Shown here: positions 53,643 to 63,014 of the stretch, piece after piece
How the letters are laid out: each line of letters starts with the position of its first letter
Position numbering within the stretch: the stretch's first letter is position 1
Origin: Nonomuraea typhae
GTDB taxonomy: Bacteria; Actinomycetota; Actinomycetes; Streptosporangiales; Streptosporangiaceae
Reading direction: 5' to 3'
Assembly (NCBI RefSeq): GCF_009760925.1
Contig: NZ_VRLV01000015.1
Coordinates: forward strand, 232,302 to 296,301
Length of the DNA stretch: 64,000 nucleotides
Position numbers and translations under genes: made by a program
Notes under the pieces: generated by a model
Database searches by the model: none
What the model saw: only the letters and a program-made list of their open reading frames with translations
Told to the model about the DNA's origin: nothing

Positions 53643-56336
53643 GTGCTCTATGGCAGATCTGCGGAAATCAGCGCACTCGACGAGGTGATCGCGCGGGCTC
53701 ACGACGGCTCGGGCGGCGCCGTGGTGGTGCGGGGCGAGGCGGGGGCGGGCAAGACGGCCCTGCTCGACGCGGCGTCCGCGCGCGGCGGCGGGATGCGGGT
53801 GCTGCGGACCACGGGCGCCGAGTCCGAGTCCGACCTCGCGTTCGCGGCGCTGCACCAGGTGCTGCGGCCGGTGACCGGCTCGCTCGGCGCGCTGCCCGAG
53901 CCGCAGCGCGCCGCCGTGAGCGCGGCCCTGGGGCTGGCCGCGGGCGGCGCCGGGGATCGTTTCCTCCTGGGGGCGGGCGTGCTGTCGCTGCTGGCCGAGG
54001 CCGCCAGGCCGGACGGGCTCGTGTGCGTGGTCGACGACTTCCAGTGGGTGGACCGGGCCTCGGCCGACGCGCTGCTGTTCGCCGCCCGGCGCCTGGGGAC
54101 CGAGCGGATCGCGATGCTGCTGGCCGTACGCGGGGACGCTCCCGTGAAGGGCGTGCCGCAGACGGTGGACGTGCGCGGCCTGCCCGAGCTCGCGGCGGCC
54201 GAGCTGCTGGAGGCCCGCCACGGGGCGCTGCCCGCCCGGGTGAAACGGGAACTCGTCTCGCTGACCGGCGCGAACCCGCTCGCCCTGGGCGAGATCGCCG
54301 CCTGCCTGACGCCCCCGCAGCTCGCCGGGCGCGAGCCGCTGCCCGACCCCCTGCCCGGCGGCTCCCGGCTCTTCGGCGACCGGGTGCGCGAGTTGCCGGC
54401 CCCGGTCCGGCTGGTCGCCCTGATCGCCGCCGTCGAGGCCGATCTCGGCCCGGTCCTGCGCGCCGCCGACCGGCTGCTCGAGACGGAGACCGGGGCCGAT
54501 AGCGAGATCACGACCGGGCGGGAGGCGCTCGCCGAGCTGGAGGAGACCGGGCTGGCCGGGGTGTCGGGGACGAGCGTGCGGTTCCGTCACCCGCTCGTCC
54601 GGTCCGCGATCCACGAGGCGGCCACCCCCTCCGAGGTGCGCCGCGTGCACGCCGTCCTGGCGGAGCTGACCGCCGATGACCGCCGGGCCTGGCACCTGGC
54701 CGGAGCCGCCCTGGGCCGGGACGAGCGGGTCGCGGCCGCGCTGGTGGCCACCGCGGAGCGGGCGCGCGACCGCGGCGGGTACGGCGCCGCCGCCACGGCC
54801 CTGGCCAGGGCCGCCGAGCTGACCCCGGAGCCGCGCGCCCGTGCCGTACGCCTGAAGGACGCCGCCGTCGCGGCCTGGCTCGGCGGCCGTCCGGGACAGG
54901 CGGAGTCGCTGCTGGCCGAGGCGCGCGAACGAGCCGATGGGGACGCGGCCCTGGCCATGGAGGTCGCCCAGCTCCGGGGCCGCTTCGAGCTGAACTCGGG
55001 CAACGCCGCCGAGGCCGTGCGGATCCTGGCGGCGGGCGACAGCCTGGACATGCTGGCCGACGCCGTGGAGGCGGCCTCGTACGTCGGCGACACGGCGGCT
55101 GTCGTCGAGCTCGGCCGCAGGGCCGAGGCGCACCCCGAGGGTTTCCTGCGCGACGCGGTGGCCGGGATCGGCCTGACGCTGGACGGCGCGGCCGCCGGGC
55201 CGGGCCTGTTGCGGCGGGCCCTGGCGCGGGCCGGTGAGCAGGAGGACGCGGCGGGCTACCTGTGGGCGACGGCGGCGGCCAGTTACCTGGGCGAGCCGGA
55301 CCTGGCCGCCGAGCTGGCCGGCCGGGCGGGCCGGGTGGCCAGGGTGTCGGGGATGGCCGGGCAGCTGCCCGTCGTGCTGGAGTTCGTGGCGAACGCCGAG
55401 CGCATCGCCGGGCGGCTGGCCCATAGCCAGGCCGTCGCCGAGGAGGGGCTGGAGCTGGCGCGGGAGGCCGGGTACGCGAACACGGAGGCCGCGCACCTGG
55501 CCAACCTGGCGGTGCTGGCGGCGCTGCGGGGCGAGGAGGAGTCCTGCGAACGGCTGGCCCGTGAGGCGCTGGCCATCGCGATCCCCCACCGGGTGGGGCT
55601 GCGCGCGGGGGTGGCGGCCTACGCGCTGGCCATGCTCGATCTGTGCCTGGGCCGATACGCGGCGGCGCACGACCGCTTCACGGCCATCGCCGCGGCGGGG
55701 CCGGGCGCCGGGCATCCGACCGTGGTGTGGCGGTCGGCGCCGGATCGCGTCGAGGCCGCCGTGGGCGCGGGTGACGAGGCGGGCGCGCGGGCGGCGCTGG
55801 AGGCGTACGAGCGGTGGTCGGCGCAGGCCGCGACGCCGGAGTCACGCGCGCTGCTGGCCCGCTGCCGGGGGCTGGCGGCCTCGTCGGAGGACGCCTTCGG
55901 CGAGGCGCTGCGGCTGCACACCAATCCGTTCGAGGCGGCCAGGACGGCCCTGCTGCTGGGTGAGCGCCTGCGCCGCGCGCAACGGCCGGGCGAGGCGCGG
56001 GCGCAGCTGCGGACGGCGTGGGAGACGTTCGAGCGAGCGGGCGCCCGGCCGTGGGCGCGGCGCGCGCAGGACGAGCTGCGGGCGGCGGGCGAGAGCGGGC
56101 AGGCCCCGCCCGCGGCCGTGCTCGACGCGCTGACCCCGCAGGAACTGCGCATCGCGGGCCTGGTCGCCGACGGGTTGTCGAGCAAGCAGATCGCCGCTCA
56201 GCTCTTCCTGAGCCCGCGCACGGTCGAGTACCACCTGTACAAGATCTATCCGAAGCTGGGCATCGGCACGCGAACCGAGCTGGCGCGACTAGTAGTTCTA
56301 CTGAAGGCGCCCGTAGCCGGCGACGGCATGCTGTGA
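53643..56336 (+). CDS. LAL-type LuxR-family regulator
   Basis: This 897-residue ATP-dependent regulator has Walker A VVRGEAGAGKTALLDAA near residue 25, Walker B VCVVDDFQWVDRASADALLF, a long helical TPR-like middle and a C-terminal LuxR HTH (LTPQELRIAGLVADGLSSKQIAAQLFLSPRTVEYHLYKIYPKLGIGTRTELARLV). GTG 53643 is used, giving the family start LYGRSAEISALDEVIARA; the longer frame to 53379 is non-conserved. It is followed after three bases by an alpha/beta hydrolase, suggesting one unit. Confidence 0.9.
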   Translation: MLYGRSAEISALDEVIARAHDGSGGAVVVRGEAGAGKTALLDAASARGGGMRVLRTTGAESESDLAFAALHQVLRPVTGSLGALPEPQRAAVSAALGLAAGGAGDRFLLGAGVLSLLAEAARPDGLVCVVDDFQWVDRASADALLFAARRLGTERIAMLLAVRGDAPVKGVPQTVDVRGLPELAAAELLEARHGALPARVKRELVSLTGANPLALGEIAACLTPPQLAGREPLPDPLPGGSRLFGDRVRELPAPVRLVALIAAVEADLGPVLRAADRLLETETGADSEITTGREALAELEETGLAGVSGTSVRFRHPLVRSAIHEAATPSEVRRVHAVLAELTADDRRAWHLAGAALGRDERVAAALVATAERARDRGGYGAAATALARAAELTPEPRARAVRLKDAAVAAWLGGRPGQAESLLAEARERADGDAALAMEVAQLRGRFELNSGNAAEAVRILAAGDSLDMLADAVEAASYVGDTAAVVELGRRAEAHPEGFLRDAVAGIGLTLDGAAAGPGLLRRALARAGEQEDAAGYLWATAAASYLGEPDLAAELAGRAGRVARVSGMAGQLPVVLEFVANAERIAGRLAHSQAVAEEGLELAREAGYANTEAAHLANLAVLAALRGEEESCERLAREALAIAIPHRVGLRAGVAAYALAMLDLCLGRYAAAHDRFTAIAAAGPGAGHPTVVWRSAPDRVEAAVGAGDEAGARAALEAYERWSAQAATPESRALLARCRGLAASSEDAFGEALRLHTNPFEAARTALLLGERLRRAQRPGEARAQLRTAWETFERAGARPWARRAQDELRAAGESGQAPPAAVLDALTPQELRIAGLVADGLSSKQIAAQLFLSPRTVEYHLYKIYPKLGIGTRTELARLVVLLKAPVAGDGML

Positions 56337-56339
56337 CGC

Positions 56340-57230
56340 ATGCAAAAAGTAACCATCTGGAGTGAAGAGTTCGGCGCCGCGACGGACGAGCCGATCCTGC
56401 TGATCATGGGTTCGATGTCGCAGGGCATCCTGTGGCCGGACGAGTTCGTCGGCCGCCTGACCGCCGGAGGCCGGCGGGTGATCCGGTACGACCACCGCGA
56501 CACCGGCCTGTCGGGCACCGTCGACTTCGCGGCGGAGCCGTACACCTGGGATGACATCAAGGACGACGTCTACCGCGTGATGGACGCCCACGGGCTGGAG
56601 AGCGCGCACCTCGTGGGCCACTCGGCGGGCGGGCTGCTCGCTCAGCTCGTCGCCGTGGAGCGGCCGGAGCGGGTGCGCTCGCTGACGGTCATCGGCGCCT
56701 CTCCGCTCGGGGGCGGCGAGGGCCAGGTGCTCATGCGGGCGCTGATGGGCCAGCCGCAGCCCGAGGGGAGCCTGCCGGAGCCGTCGCCGGCGTTCGTGGA
56801 CTTCTACCGTGCGCTGATGGCGGCCCCGCCGCCGCAGGACCGGCGCGCGGTGATCGACGGCATGATCGCCGAGCAGCGCCTGCTGCACGGCACCGGGCTG
56901 CCGTTCGACGAGGACGCGGCGCGCCGGCTGCAGGAGAGGATCTACGACCGGGCCCGCGACCTGCCGGCGGTGGCCAACCACCGGCTGGCCGGGGCGGCGA
57001 AGCCCGATTTCGAGCCGGTGGGCGTGCTGCACCAGGTGAAGGCGCCCACGCTGGTCATCGAGGGCAGCCACGAGCCGGTCAAGCCCGGGCATGGCGCGAT
57101 CATCGCCGAGCAGATCCCCGGCGCGCGGCTGATGATCGTGGCGGGCATGGGGCACACGCTGCCGCCGGAGACGCACGAGAAGCTGGCCGCCGCCGTCGTC
57201 ACGCACTCGGGGCGAACGCCCGGAGCGTGA
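56340..57230 (+). CDS. Alpha/beta hydrolase
   Basis: This 296-residue enzyme shows ILLIMGSMSQGILWPDEFVGRL, YDHRDTGLSG, nucleophile Ser in LVGHSAGGLLAQLVA, Asp in VIEGSHEPVKPGHG and His in GMGHTLPPETH. It resembles the aclacinomycin methylesterase/RdmC-like group in the YDHRDTG strand, but the substrate is not certain. It follows the LAL gene by three bases. The 3' end overlaps the converging TetR gene by 32 bases. Confidence 0.85.
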   Translation: MQKVTIWSEEFGAATDEPILLIMGSMSQGILWPDEFVGRLTAGGRRVIRYDHRDTGLSGTVDFAAEPYTWDDIKDDVYRVMDAHGLESAHLVGHSAGGLLAQLVAVERPERVRSLTVIGASPLGGGEGQVLMRALMGQPQPEGSLPEPSPAFVDFYRALMAAPPPQDRRAVIDGMIAEQRLLHGTGLPFDEDAARRLQERIYDRARDLPAVANHRLAGAAKPDFEPVGVLHQVKAPTLVIEGSHEPVKPGHGAIIAEQIPGARLMIVAGMGHTLPPETHEKLAAAVVTHSGRTPGA

Positions 57231-57810
57231 TCTCCACGAGCGTGTCGGCGTACTCCGGGGTGAGGTCCCCGGAGCGTAGCTGCCAGCGCTGGTAGAGCGG
57301 GGCGTAGAGCACTTCGAGCACCAGGTCGAGGTCGGCGTCCGCGGCCAGCTGGCCGGCCCGCTGTCCGCTGCGCAGCCGTTCCTTCTTGGCTTCGTCGACG
57401 GGATCGGACAGCTTCTCGCGGTACAGGGAGGCGAGGCCGGGATCGCCGATGACCTGCAGGGTGAGCGCTCTGATGGGGGCCTCGAACGCCGGGTCGGCGA
57501 ACTCGGCGACGGTGGCCCGCATGACGGTCTTCAGGTCGGCCTCGAGGTCGCCGGTGTCGGGCAGCCGGATGCTCTCGCCGTCCGTGCTGAGCGCGAGGAA
57601 GGAGTCGAAGATCACCGCCCCTTTGGACGGCCACCAGCGGTAGATGGTCTGCTTGCCGACGCCGGCCCGGGCGGCGATGGCCTCGATGGACACCTTCTCG
57701 TACCCGAGCTCGCTGACCAGCCGGCGGGCTGCGTCGAGGACGGCCTGCCGGGACCGCTCGCTGCGCCGTGCGGGGTTCGGTTTTCTGGGGCTGGACACGC
57801 CACGGAGCAT
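57199..57810 (-). CDS. TetR-family repressor
   Basis: This 203-residue protein has the TetR HTH (SRQAVLDAARRLVSELGYEKVSIEAIAARAGVGKQTIYRWWPSKGAVIFDSFL) and a helical ligand domain (TRP-like TetR_C: DPAFEAPIRALTLQVIGDPGLASLYREKLSDPVDEAKKERL). ATG 57810 gives MLRGVSSPRKPNPARR, the usual short arm before the HTH; the longer frame to 57870 is not needed. It is divergent from the SDR gene, with two operator-like palindromes in the gap. Confidence 0.88.
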   Translation of the reverse strand: MLRGVSSPRKPNPARRSERSRQAVLDAARRLVSELGYEKVSIEAIAARAGVGKQTIYRWWPSKGAVIFDSFLALSTDGESIRLPDTGDLEADLKTVMRATVAEFADPAFEAPIRALTLQVIGDPGLASLYREKLSDPVDEAKKERLRSGQRAGQLAADADLDLVLEVLYAPLYQRWQLRSGDLTPEYADTLVEITLRAFAPSA

Positions 57811-57821
57811 AACACCAGACG

Positions 57822-57896
57822 AGACGGTACGGTCCGTCTTGACGTTTGGGCGAGGTGCCCGCATACTCATCTCAGCGAGACGAACCGTATCGTCTC
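57822..57896. promoter_or_regulatory. Two TetR-type palindromes around the TetR/SDR divergent promoter
   Basis: Site 1: AGACGG…CCGTCT (57822-57839; arms of six). Site 2: GAGACGA ACCGTA TCGTCTC (57877-57896; arms of seven). The shared core AGACG…CGTCT suggests one protein binds both. The first overlaps the TetR leader, the second the SDR promoter. Confidence 0.7.
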
Positions 57897-57916
57897 ACTC
57901 TTGATGAGGAGATCGC

Positions 57917-58738
57917 ATGACGACTGCCCGCGTATGGTTCATCACCGGCGCGTCGAGGGGCTTGGGCAGGGCCTTCGCCGAGGCGGCCCTGGCGGCGGGA
58001 GACCGTGTCGTCGCGGCGGCGCGCGACCTCGCCCCGCTCGACGATCTGGCCGCCGCCCATCCCGGCGACCTCGTACGGCTGACGCTGGACGTCACCGACC
58101 GCGCGGCCGTACAGAAGGTCGCCGACCAGGCGGCGGCCGCGTTCGGCCGGCTCGACGTCGTGGTCAACAACGCCGGCACGATGCTGTTCGGCATGGTGGA
58201 GGAGGCCACCGAGGAGCAGATCCGCGCCCACTTCGACGTCAACTTCTTCGGCGCCGTCTGGGTGGCCCAGGCCGTGATCCCGCACCTGCGGGCGCAGGGA
58301 TCCGGCCACATTCTGCAGGTCACCACGATGGGGACCGGCGGCGGCGTCGCGTCCGCCGGGTTCTACGCGGCCGGCAAGAGCGCGCTCGACTCGGTGAGCC
58401 AGGCGCTGGCGATGGAGGTGGCGCCGTTCGGGATCAAGGTGACGATCGTGCAGCCCGGCGGGTACGGCACGGAGCTGTTCACGCGCGGCACCACGGCGAC
58501 CGAGCCGCTGCCGGAGTACGAGGCGCTGCGCGCCCAGCTGGCCGAGATGTGGGGCGACGCAGCCGGCCCCGACCCGAGCACCGCCGCCCCGGTGATCATG
58601 GAATTGGCCGGTCTGGCGGAGCCGCCGCTGCGGCTGATCGTGGGCGGCGCGTCCTACGACATGGTCCAGCAGATGGACCGGGCCCGCACCGAGCAGTACC
58701 GGGCCTGGGAGCACCTCAGCCGCAAGGCGCCGGGCTGA
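57917..58738 (+). CDS. Short-chain dehydrogenase/reductase (classical SDR)
   Basis: This 273-residue enzyme has TGASRGLGRAF (NADP-type loop), LVRLTLDVTDRAAV, VVNNAG and the catalytic YAAGK (Tyr and Lys). The Ser that normally lies 13 before Tyr is Thr (QVTTMGTGGGVASAGFYAAGK), which may weaken activity. ATG 57917 has GATGAGGAG nine bases upstream. It is divergent from TetR, the standard arrangement of TetR-controlled oxidoreductases. Confidence 0.87.
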   Translation: MTTARVWFITGASRGLGRAFAEAALAAGDRVVAAARDLAPLDDLAAAHPGDLVRLTLDVTDRAAVQKVADQAAAAFGRLDVVVNNAGTMLFGMVEEATEEQIRAHFDVNFFGAVWVAQAVIPHLRAQGSGHILQVTTMGTGGGVASAGFYAAGKSALDSVSQALAMEVAPFGIKVTIVQPGGYGTELFTRGTTATEPLPEYEALRAQLAEMWGDAAGPDPSTAAPVIMELAGLAEPPLRLIVGGASYDMVQQMDRARTEQYRAWEHLSRKAPG

Positions 58739-58833
58739 TCGCGACCGTGTCGGGTAACCGGCCGAACGCAAGGGGTTCCCAGTCCGGTGAGCGGTGAGGT
58801 GCGGGCGGGGCCGGTCAAGCTCCCGCGATCGGC

Positions 58834-60054
58834 TCACAGCGTCTCCGGATGCCGCATCCGGGCCGGCGTGAACAAGGCGACGGCGGCGATCAGCAGGCAC
58901 CCGATCCCGGCGAACAGGAACACCGGCGTGGACCCGTAGTGCCCGGCGCCCCAGGTCAGCGCCGCCGCGCCGAGCGGTCCCAGCGAGAAATGGATGGTCC
59001 AGAACGCGGAGGTGACCCGCCCGAGCAGGTGGGCGGGCGTGACCTGCTGGCGCAGCGACAGCGAGCAGATCCCGGCCACGCTCACGCACCCGAGGTAGAA
59101 GGCCATGATCGCGGCCACTCCCCAGACGGTGCCCAGGAAGGCGATGCCCGCGATGGCCGACCCGGCCATGGCCAGCGCCCCGATCCACAGCGGCCCGAAC
59201 CCGAGCCTGCCGCGCAGCCGCGTCACCAGGGCGGCCCCGAGCATGTTGCCGACCGCCCCGACGCCCAGCACCACGCCGATGACGCCGTCCGGCTGCCCGA
59301 GGTCCTCCTTGAGCCGGAAGATCACGATGTCCGTGAGCCCGAGCGTCAGGAAGATGAAGAACGACAGCAGGATGGTCAGCACCCGCAGCACCCGGTGCCG
59401 GAACAGGAAGATCGCGCCGGCCAGCAGTTCCCGCCACGGCTTCTCGCGTACGGCGGGCACCTCGTGCCGGGGGATCTTGACCAGATACACCCCGGCGGCC
59501 GACACGGCGAAACTCCCGGCGTTGATGGCGATCGCCGCCGTCGGCCCGAACCATCCGGCGACGAGCCCGGCCAGCATCGGCCCGAGCACACCGGCCGCGG
59601 CCGAGGTCGCGAAGAGCTTGCCGTTCGCCTCGGTGACCCGCTCCTCCCCGACGAGGGTGGGCAGCGCGGCGACGCTGGCGACCGAGTAGACCATGCCGAC
59701 CGCCGCGGCCAGCGGCAGCACGGTGTACAGCAGCCAGATCTGCGGCCCGCCCAGCCAGGCCAGCGGGATCGTGGCGTACAGCAGGCAGCGGACGATGTCA
59801 CTGGCCAGAAGGAGCTTGCGCCGGTCGAGCCGGTCCACGAGGACGCCGGCGAAGATCCCGGCGAGGACGCCGGCCGCGCCGGAGATGCCGGTCAGCAGTC
59901 CCATCTGGGCGACGGAGCCGGTGACCTTGAGGATGAGCAGCGGGACGGCGATGAGCGCGAACGAGTCCCCGGCCACCGAGAATGTCTGCGCGCCCCAGAA
60001 GACGGCGAAGTCGCGCCGCCGCAGTAACGACCGGGCGGCCACGGGCTGCTTCAT
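58834..60054 (-). CDS. MFS transporter (EntS/MFS_3-like)
   Basis: This 406-residue membrane protein has about 12 helices, from DFAVFWGAQTFSVAGDSFALIAVPLLILKV. Motif A is VLVDRLDRRKLLL, and the loop motif between helices 8 and 9 (VLGVGAVGNMLGAALVTRLRGRLGFG) is normal for MFS_3 (enterobactin exporter-like). Substrate unknown. ATG 60054 is divergent from the LysR gene, with a palindrome in the gap. Confidence 0.87.
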   Translation of the reverse strand: MKQPVAARSLLRRRDFAVFWGAQTFSVAGDSFALIAVPLLILKVTGSVAQMGLLTGISGAAGVLAGIFAGVLVDRLDRRKLLLASDIVRCLLYATIPLAWLGGPQIWLLYTVLPLAAAVGMVYSVASVAALPTLVGEERVTEANGKLFATSAAAGVLGPMLAGLVAGWFGPTAAIAINAGSFAVSAAGVYLVKIPRHEVPAVREKPWRELLAGAIFLFRHRVLRVLTILLSFFIFLTLGLTDIVIFRLKEDLGQPDGVIGVVLGVGAVGNMLGAALVTRLRGRLGFGPLWIGALAMAGSAIAGIAFLGTVWGVAAIMAFYLGCVSVAGICSLSLRQQVTPAHLLGRVTSAFWTIHFSLGPLGAAALTWGAGHYGSTPVFLFAGIGCLLIAAVALFTPARMRHPETL

Positions 60055-60102
60055 GGTTTCACGTCGATGTTCACCAGGTGAGACCTTCTTCTCTGGATCA
60101 AG

Positions 60103-60118
60103 GTGGTACTCCTACCAC
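60103..60118. promoter_or_regulatory. Inverted repeat GTGGTA-N4-TACCAC in the MFS/LysR gap
   Basis: GTGGTA (60103-60108) and TACCAC (60113-60118) flank CTCC. A second hairpin, CCGCCG (60131-60136)/CGGCGG (60142-60147), lies just before the preferred LysR start at 60160. The first is a likely operator for the MFS/LysR pair; the second may be a leader structure. Confidence 0.4.
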
Positions 60119-60159
60119 TTTGCCGGATTTCCGCCGTCCGTCGGCGGTATTTTCGGCTG

Positions 60160-61212
60160 GTGGAATCAGGAACGCCGTTACCCGGGCTGATACCGCCCGC
60201 CGACCCGCTGGCCGAAGCCCTCGGGTACCCGGCGGCGCTGCTCGACACCACGCTCGACCAGTTGCGCACGCTCATCGTGGTGCGCGGCACCGGCTCGGCG
60301 CTGCAGGCGGCGCGGCTGCTCGGCCGGGAGCAGTCCAGCGTGCAGAAGCAGCTCGACACGCTCAACCGCACCTTCCGGTCGCTGTGCGGCGAGGCCCTGG
60401 TCGGCAAGCGGGGCAGGGGCAAGGACTTCGTGTTCACCCCCACCGGCGAGGCCGTCGTGGAGCGCGCCCGTGGCATGCTGGCCGACCTGATGGACGACGT
60501 GCAGGCCGGCCGGCGGCGCCTCGGCGCGACGCTGACGGCCGGCACCACCGAGTTCACGCTGTGGCTGCTGGCCCGGGCCTGGGAACGGCTGGCCGGGCCG
60601 TTCGGGGAGCGCGGCGTCGACTTCCGTCTCGTGCACGTGCGCACCAGGGACTTCTGGTCGCGCCTGGACGAGGGCCAGGTGGACGTGTTGTGCGGCAGCG
60701 TCCTGGCGCCGGCCGGCGAACGGGCCGCGCACGGCAAGTACGACGTGATCGAGTGGCGCCGCGGCAGCCCCGTCCTGCTCACGAACCTGCCGGAGGACGT
60801 GCTGCCCGGCCCCACCGCGCCGGTCAGCGCGCTGGCCCGGCTGCCGCTGGTGGTGCCGGTGGACGGGGTGATCGCCGGCTTCTTCGCGCGCTGGTTCGGG
60901 CCGGCCTTCCGCGAGCGCCTGACCGTCGCCGCGCAGATCGACGACGCGCAGTACGGCATCGCCCTGCTGCGCTCGCGGCTGGCCAGGGGCTGCATGCTCG
61001 TCACCACGACGCTGGCCAGGCGGGTGGCGGGCAACTCCGGCCTGCGGGTGGTCGAGCTGGTGCACGACCTCGAGCCGAAGCTGGAGATGGTCTCGGCGGT
61101 CTTCGCCCGGGCGGGCGAACGCGAGCGGTACGCCGCCCATCACCCGCTCAACCTGCTGTGGGAGGCGCTGCGCGAGGAGATCGCCGAGACCGGGTACCCG
61201 TCAGCCCGCTAG
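60160..61212 (+). CDS. LysR-family transcriptional regulator
   Basis: This protein of 350 residues has an N-terminal HTH (TLDQLRTLIVVRGTGSALQAARLLGREQSSVQKQLDTLNRTFRSLCGEALV) preceded by about 25 residues, then a periplasmic-binding-like effector domain (LTAGTTEFTLWLLARAWERLAG…, VDVLCGSVLAP). GTG 60160 is preferred, because the earlier GTG at 60103 is the first base of an inverted repeat in the promoter region. It is divergent from the MFS gene and converges on the TPR gene with a 12-base overlap. Confidence 0.8.
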   Translation: MESGTPLPGLIPPADPLAEALGYPAALLDTTLDQLRTLIVVRGTGSALQAARLLGREQSSVQKQLDTLNRTFRSLCGEALVGKRGRGKDFVFTPTGEAVVERARGMLADLMDDVQAGRRRLGATLTAGTTEFTLWLLARAWERLAGPFGERGVDFRLVHVRTRDFWSRLDEGQVDVLCGSVLAPAGERAAHGKYDVIEWRRGSPVLLTNLPEDVLPGPTAPVSALARLPLVVPVDGVIAGFFARWFGPAFRERLTVAAQIDDAQYGIALLRSRLARGCMLVTTTLARRVAGNSGLRVVELVHDLEPKLEMVSAVFARAGERERYAAHHPLNLLWEALREEIAETGYPSAR

Positions 61213-62925
61213 CGACTCCTCAACGTAAGCGGCCAGATCGGCGTCCCCGCTGCCGGCGGCCATCCGGCGCGCGGTCCCGAACGCCTGGTGAGCCGCGCCC
61301 TCGTCGCCGCGGCCGAGGCGGGCCCGGCCCAGGTCGAGCACCGCGAGGACGACCTCGCCGGCGAGGTCGGCGGCCACCTCCAGCACCCAGCCGAACGACG
61401 CCTCGGCCTGCTCCGGATCCCGGTGCAGCACCCACAGCAGACTGGCCGCGGCGGGAAAGGCGTCCCGCGCGGTCCTGGGCACGCGGCGCCAGGCCGCGTC
61501 CGCGGCGATCAGGTCCGCGCCACGCGTCATCAGCACGCCGAACAGGAACCACGCCCGCGGCTCCAGGGCGCCGGAACCGATCTCGCCCAGCCTGCCGATC
61601 GCCGTCTCCGCGCCCTGTTCGCCGTGCTCCCTGGAGAACAGGTAGGCGACGAAGGCGGCGCCCCACGGCGCCTGCACGGGATGCCCGGTGTCCATGGCCC
61701 GCTCGTAGCAGCGCAGCGCCTGCTGCAGCTCGCCCTGCTCCAGGAAGTGCTCGGCCGCCCGGATCGCACCGGCGCCCGCCGCCTCGGGGTCGTTCAGGTC
61801 GACACCGGCCTCGCTCAGCTCGCCGACGCCGTCCAGCCTGGCCAGCATCTCCTGCGCCTTGGCCGCGTCCTCGGGCCCGCCGACGTGCAGGGCACGCGTC
61901 CAGGCCGCACCTGCGCCCTGGAAGTCCTGCTCACGGGTCAGCAGGATGCCGAGGTTGACGGCCGCCTTGCCGCTGAACATCGGCTGTTCCAGGGTGACCG
62001 CGTCCTGGTATGCCTGCCGGGCGCCGGCGGCGTCGCCGTACTCCTCCAGAAGCGTGGCCAGGTTGAACAGCCCGCCCGCCGCCGCCATCGGGTCCGGCCC
62101 GGCGGCCACGCGCCGCAGCTCGGCCAGGCCACCGTGGAGATCGCCCAGCTCGCGGGCGAGCAGCACGCCGATGGTGACCGCCGCCATGGCCGCCGCCCAC
62201 CCCTCGCCGTGCTGCGCGTGCCGGAGTACGGCGACGGCCCGGTCGGCCTGGCCGCGCGCGGTGAGGATCGACGACAGGTCCACCGCCGCCATCGGGCCGT
62301 ACCTGCGGTGGCCGGTGGCGATCGCCCGTTCCAGCATGGGCACGGCCTCGTCGGGCGCGCCCGCCATCGACAGCGCCGAGCCCAGATAGGCATACGCCTC
62401 GGCGGCCACGTCGGGCAGCGGCGACTCGGCCGCCTGGCCGAACGCCTTGATCGCCGCGTCCAGGTCCCCCTCCCCCACCCACATCCGGCCGCGCGCGAGC
62501 GCCGCTCGCCCGACCACCTCCTCGGCGGTGGCGGGCGTGGTGCGTGCCGGGATGTCGTGGCGGGCGAGGATCTTCTGGTTCTCCTTCGCCGCCTCGGCGA
62601 CCTTCTCGGCGCCGTGGTCGGCCGCGTAGCGCCAGGCGGCCTGGGCGGCCTCCATGTCGTCGTCCACCAGCGCGTCGCCCATGCGCAGCGCCGCGTGCGG
62701 GGCGAGCTCCGGTTCGCCGCCCTCCAGGATGAACGAGAACCAGTCGAGCGCGTCGGCGCCGGCTCCGGTCTCGAGCAACGTCTCCGCGCATTCGGCGAGC
62801 ATCTCCGCGCTCTCCCGGTTGCCGGACATGCTCGCGGCCATGGCCAGGATCGCGACGTTGAGCCCGCTGTCCGGCGGCAACGGAGGAATCCGGCCGATCT
62901 TTCGCGTCAAGGTCTCACCTCTCAC
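61201..62925 (-). CDS. Tetratricopeptide-repeat protein
   Basis: This 574-residue soluble protein consists of about ten helical TPR/Sel1-like repeats (for example AALARGRMWVGEGDLDAAIKAFGQAAESPLPDVAAEAYAYLGSALSMAGAPDEAVPMLERAIATG). No catalytic domain, signal peptide or membrane segment is visible. It is likely a scaffold or protein-interaction subunit. The start is uncertain: GTG 62925 fits the frame, but a TTG at 62910 follows a better ribosome site. It has no operon partner on its strand. Confidence 0.8.
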   Translation of the reverse strand: MRGETLTRKIGRIPPLPPDSGLNVAILAMAASMSGNRESAEMLAECAETLLETGAGADALDWFSFILEGGEPELAPHAALRMGDALVDDDMEAAQAAWRYAADHGAEKVAEAAKENQKILARHDIPARTTPATAEEVVGRAALARGRMWVGEGDLDAAIKAFGQAAESPLPDVAAEAYAYLGSALSMAGAPDEAVPMLERAIATGHRRYGPMAAVDLSSILTARGQADRAVAVLRHAQHGEGWAAAMAAVTIGVLLARELGDLHGGLAELRRVAAGPDPMAAAGGLFNLATLLEEYGDAAGARQAYQDAVTLEQPMFSGKAAVNLGILLTREQDFQGAGAAWTRALHVGGPEDAAKAQEMLARLDGVGELSEAGVDLNDPEAAGAGAIRAAEHFLEQGELQQALRCYERAMDTGHPVQAPWGAAFVAYLFSREHGEQGAETAIGRLGEIGSGALEPRAWFLFGVLMTRGADLIAADAAWRRVPRTARDAFPAAASLLWVLHRDPEQAEASFGWVLEVAADLAGEVVLAVLDLGRARLGRGDEGAAHQAFGTARRMAAGSGDADLAAYVEESLAG

Positions 62926-63014
62926 CTGCGCTGATGAAGAACAGAGAGGTTTCTACCAAAAGGCGAGACCCATATTTCCCGATTTGTCGCTAATTATCGG
63001 GGGATCATTTCTAG
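62926..63014. other. AT-rich 89-base gap between gcl and the TPR gene
   Basis: It holds a small stem CCCGAT/ATCGGG (minus strand, about 62975-63001) and the likely TPR promoter. Nothing coding was seen. Confidence 0.3.
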
